DNA of 13,741 bases from Armatimonadota bacterium (lineage in GTDB: Bacteria > Armatimonadota > Armatimonadia > Armatimonadales > Armatimonadaceae), in contig JACMIS010000500.1 of assembly GCA_014381035.1 (NCBI GenBank), positions 1 to 13,741 on the forward strand, read 5' to 3'. The notes below the pieces were generated by a model. That model searched no databases and was not told where the DNA came from. It saw only the letters and a list, made by a program, of their open reading frames with translations. Both the position numbers and the translations under genes were made by a program. Below are positions 13,373-13,741 of this stretch, piece by piece. Each line of letters starts with the position of its first letter. Position 1 is the stretch's first letter.

Positions 13373-13741
13373 ATGGCAAAGATACTGGTCAGCGACCCGA
13401 TTGCGAGCGAGGGAATACAGATCCTGCAACGCGCGGGCTTTGATGTCGATGTGCGCACCGGGCTACCGAAAGACGAACTCCTTTCGATCATCGGGCAGTA
13501 CGACGCGCTCGCGGTGCGCTCGGAAACCAAGGTCACCGCCGAAGTTTTAGACGCGGCGACGAACCTGAAGATCATCGGGCGGGCGGGCGTCGGCGTGGAT
13601 AACATCGATGTCGAGCGGGCGACACAGCGCGGCGTTTTAGTCGTCAACTCCCCCGAAGGCAACACCATCGCCGCCGCCGAACTGACCGTCTCGCTTCTGC
13701 TGGCGATGTCGCGTAACATCGCCCCCGCGAACGCTTCCATG
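13373..13741 (+). CDS. serA: D-3-phosphoglycerate dehydrogenase, 5' part
   Basis: This is the first 123 residues of a D-2-hydroxyacid dehydrogenase, cut by the window edge. SerA oxidises 3-phosphoglycerate with NAD, the first step of serine synthesis. Visible parts are the N-terminal substrate-domain strand AKILVSDPIASEGIQIL, YDALAVRSETKVTAEVL (43-59), KIIGRAGVGVDNID (65-78) and NSPEGNTIAAAELT (91-104), all strongly typical of SerA. The NAD-binding GxGxxG motif and the C-terminal regulatory domains lie beyond the window. ATG 13373 is preceded by GGAGG (13356-13360) at a longish 12 bases. The strong promoter at 13264-13292 indicates independent transcription. Confidence 0.92.
   Translation, partial: MAKILVSDPIASEGIQILQRAGFDVDVRTGLPKDELLSIIGQYDALAVRSETKVTAEVLDAATNLKIIGRAGVGVDNIDVERATQRGVLVVNSPEGNTIAAAELTVSLLLAMSRNIAPANASM

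Overview
The window (13,741 bases, mostly high GC) looks like a chromosomal segment of a Gram-negative (diderm) bacterium. Two predicted envelope proteins support this: a beta-barrel protein ending in Phe and a secretin-like protein. No plasmid, phage or transposase gene is visible. The mix of genes and the repeat-rich intergenic spacers would fit a phylum such as Armatimonadota, but that assignment is a guess.

Left part (1-5,000), + strand unless stated: acpP and fabF (fatty-acid synthesis) are separated only by a repeat hairpin that fills the spacer. A zinc alcohol dehydrogenase remnant follows on the - strand; it has lost its NAD-binding middle through an internal deletion with frameshift. 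Next come an LLM-class oxidoreductase and an NAD-dependent epimerase whose TATAAT box lies 6 bases before its ATG, suggesting a leaderless mRNA.

Middle (4,977-7,096), + strand: a low-GC orphan gene with an HWWH motif, a carboxylesterase, and a secreted single-haem (CxxCH) protein.

Middle to right (7,184-12,033), - strand: a membrane-anchored protein with a possible TPR-like stretch, a divergent GrpE-like protein translationally coupled (GTGA overlap) to a secreted repeat protein, an outer-membrane beta-barrel protein and a LysR regulator.

Right end (12,230-13,741), + strand: a low-GC short secretin-like protein, a small ORF coupled to it, and the 5' part of serA with a near-consensus promoter (TTGACA-17-GATAAT).

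The most striking signal is in the spacers. At least seven strong palindromes lie at or just after gene 3' ends, several overlapping the stop codon. Four are built from an 8-base periodic G-rich unit (GG followed by six bases, often ending TTG or TTA). One is a perfect 54-bp inverted repeat with 9-base periodicity (CACAAAGGA-like). One (13,183-13,248) is flanked by a 10-bp direct repeat, as if it had inserted. They are probably terminators or mRNA 3'-end structures derived from spreading repeats. They are the best candidate here for something not well described.
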